The translations under genes were made by a program, and so were the position numbers. From Sediminibacillus halophilus (GTDB lineage Bacteria > Bacillota > Bacilli > Bacillales > Amphibacillaceae): 64,000 bases of DNA. Shown here one piece after another: positions 63,939-64,000 of the stretch; positions within the stretch are counted from its first letter, which is position 1, and each line of letters starts with the position of its first letter. The notes under the pieces were generated by a model. That model was given only the letters and a program-made list of their open reading frames with translations, did no database searches and was not told the DNA's origin. Where the stretch lies: positions 51,043 to 115,042 of the forward strand of contig NZ_FNHF01000008.1 in the NCBI RefSeq assembly GCF_900103695.1, read 5' to 3'.

Positions 63939-64000
63939 GTTTTGTCAGAACACATTGCAGTTCATACGAGGATGAAAAGAACCAAGTAGATCAAGGAAGT

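Overview
This window is an ordinary chromosomal backbone segment of a low-GC, endospore-forming Gram-positive bacterium of the family Bacillaceae. The evidence is gene order that tracks Bacillus subtilis from ezrA through sspA, gerW/ytfJ, tpx, ackA, nrnA, ytrIH, dnaE, accDA, pfkA-pyk, citZ-icd-mdh, phoPR, polA-mutM-ytaF-coaE, gapB, speD, nrdR, dnaB-dnaI and thrS to infC. Sporulation genes (an alpha/beta-type SASP, GerW, YtrH, YtrI, YtvI, YtaF, YtxC) confirm a spore former. The genus is not determined; protein similarity as I recall it suggests the Virgibacillus/Oceanobacillus side of the family.

Layout. 1-6 kb: the tail of a probable RefZ gene, ezrA (Z-ring control), the iscS-thiI pair (sulfur for 4-thiouridine), a 0.8-kb gene-free stretch with inverted-repeat elements, and a spore SASP gene. 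6-17 kb: amidohydrolase, NAD kinase, ytfI-gerW, tpx, ytxK, ackA, an EcsC-like gene, a universal stress protein, an SDR and ald. 17-24 kb: a frameshifted DinB-like gene, pepQ, then a five-gene envelope-stress cluster (DUF4178, PspA, DUF4247 lipoprotein, DUF350 and a membrane-anchored spermidine-synthase-like protein) behind an ECF-sigma-type promoter. 24-35 kb: ytoI, ytpI, nrnA, ytrHI, dnaE, malic enzyme, a GntR regulator and accDA. 36-48 kb: glycolysis (pfkA-pyk), fxsA, ytvI, ytwI, the TCA operon citZ-icd-mdh and phoPR. 48-64 kb: the DNA-replication and repair block, gapB (frameshifted), speD, nrdR, dnaBI, a transposase remnant, ytxC, T-box-controlled thrS and L20-leader-controlled infC.

The metabolic genes form a coherent central-carbon set: pfkA and pyk for glycolysis, ackA for acetate overflow with a CcpA (cre) site placed as for activation, citZ/icd/mdh and malic enzyme for the TCA cycle, and gapB for gluconeogenesis with a CcpN-like box on its promoter. 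RNA-level control is visible at thrS (T-box, specifier ACC), infC (L20 leader, AUU start) and possibly speD (a 245-nt structured leader).

The most unusual items are a Tpx that keeps only its peroxidatic cysteine, a PhoR with almost no extracytoplasmic sensor, the PspA/DUF350/spermidine-synthase cluster with its ECF promoter and internal terminators, single-base frameshifts in gapB and the DinB-like gene, and a family of near-identical CCGAACGA terminator hairpins reused at three loci. No CRISPR array, prophage, rRNA or tRNA gene was seen.
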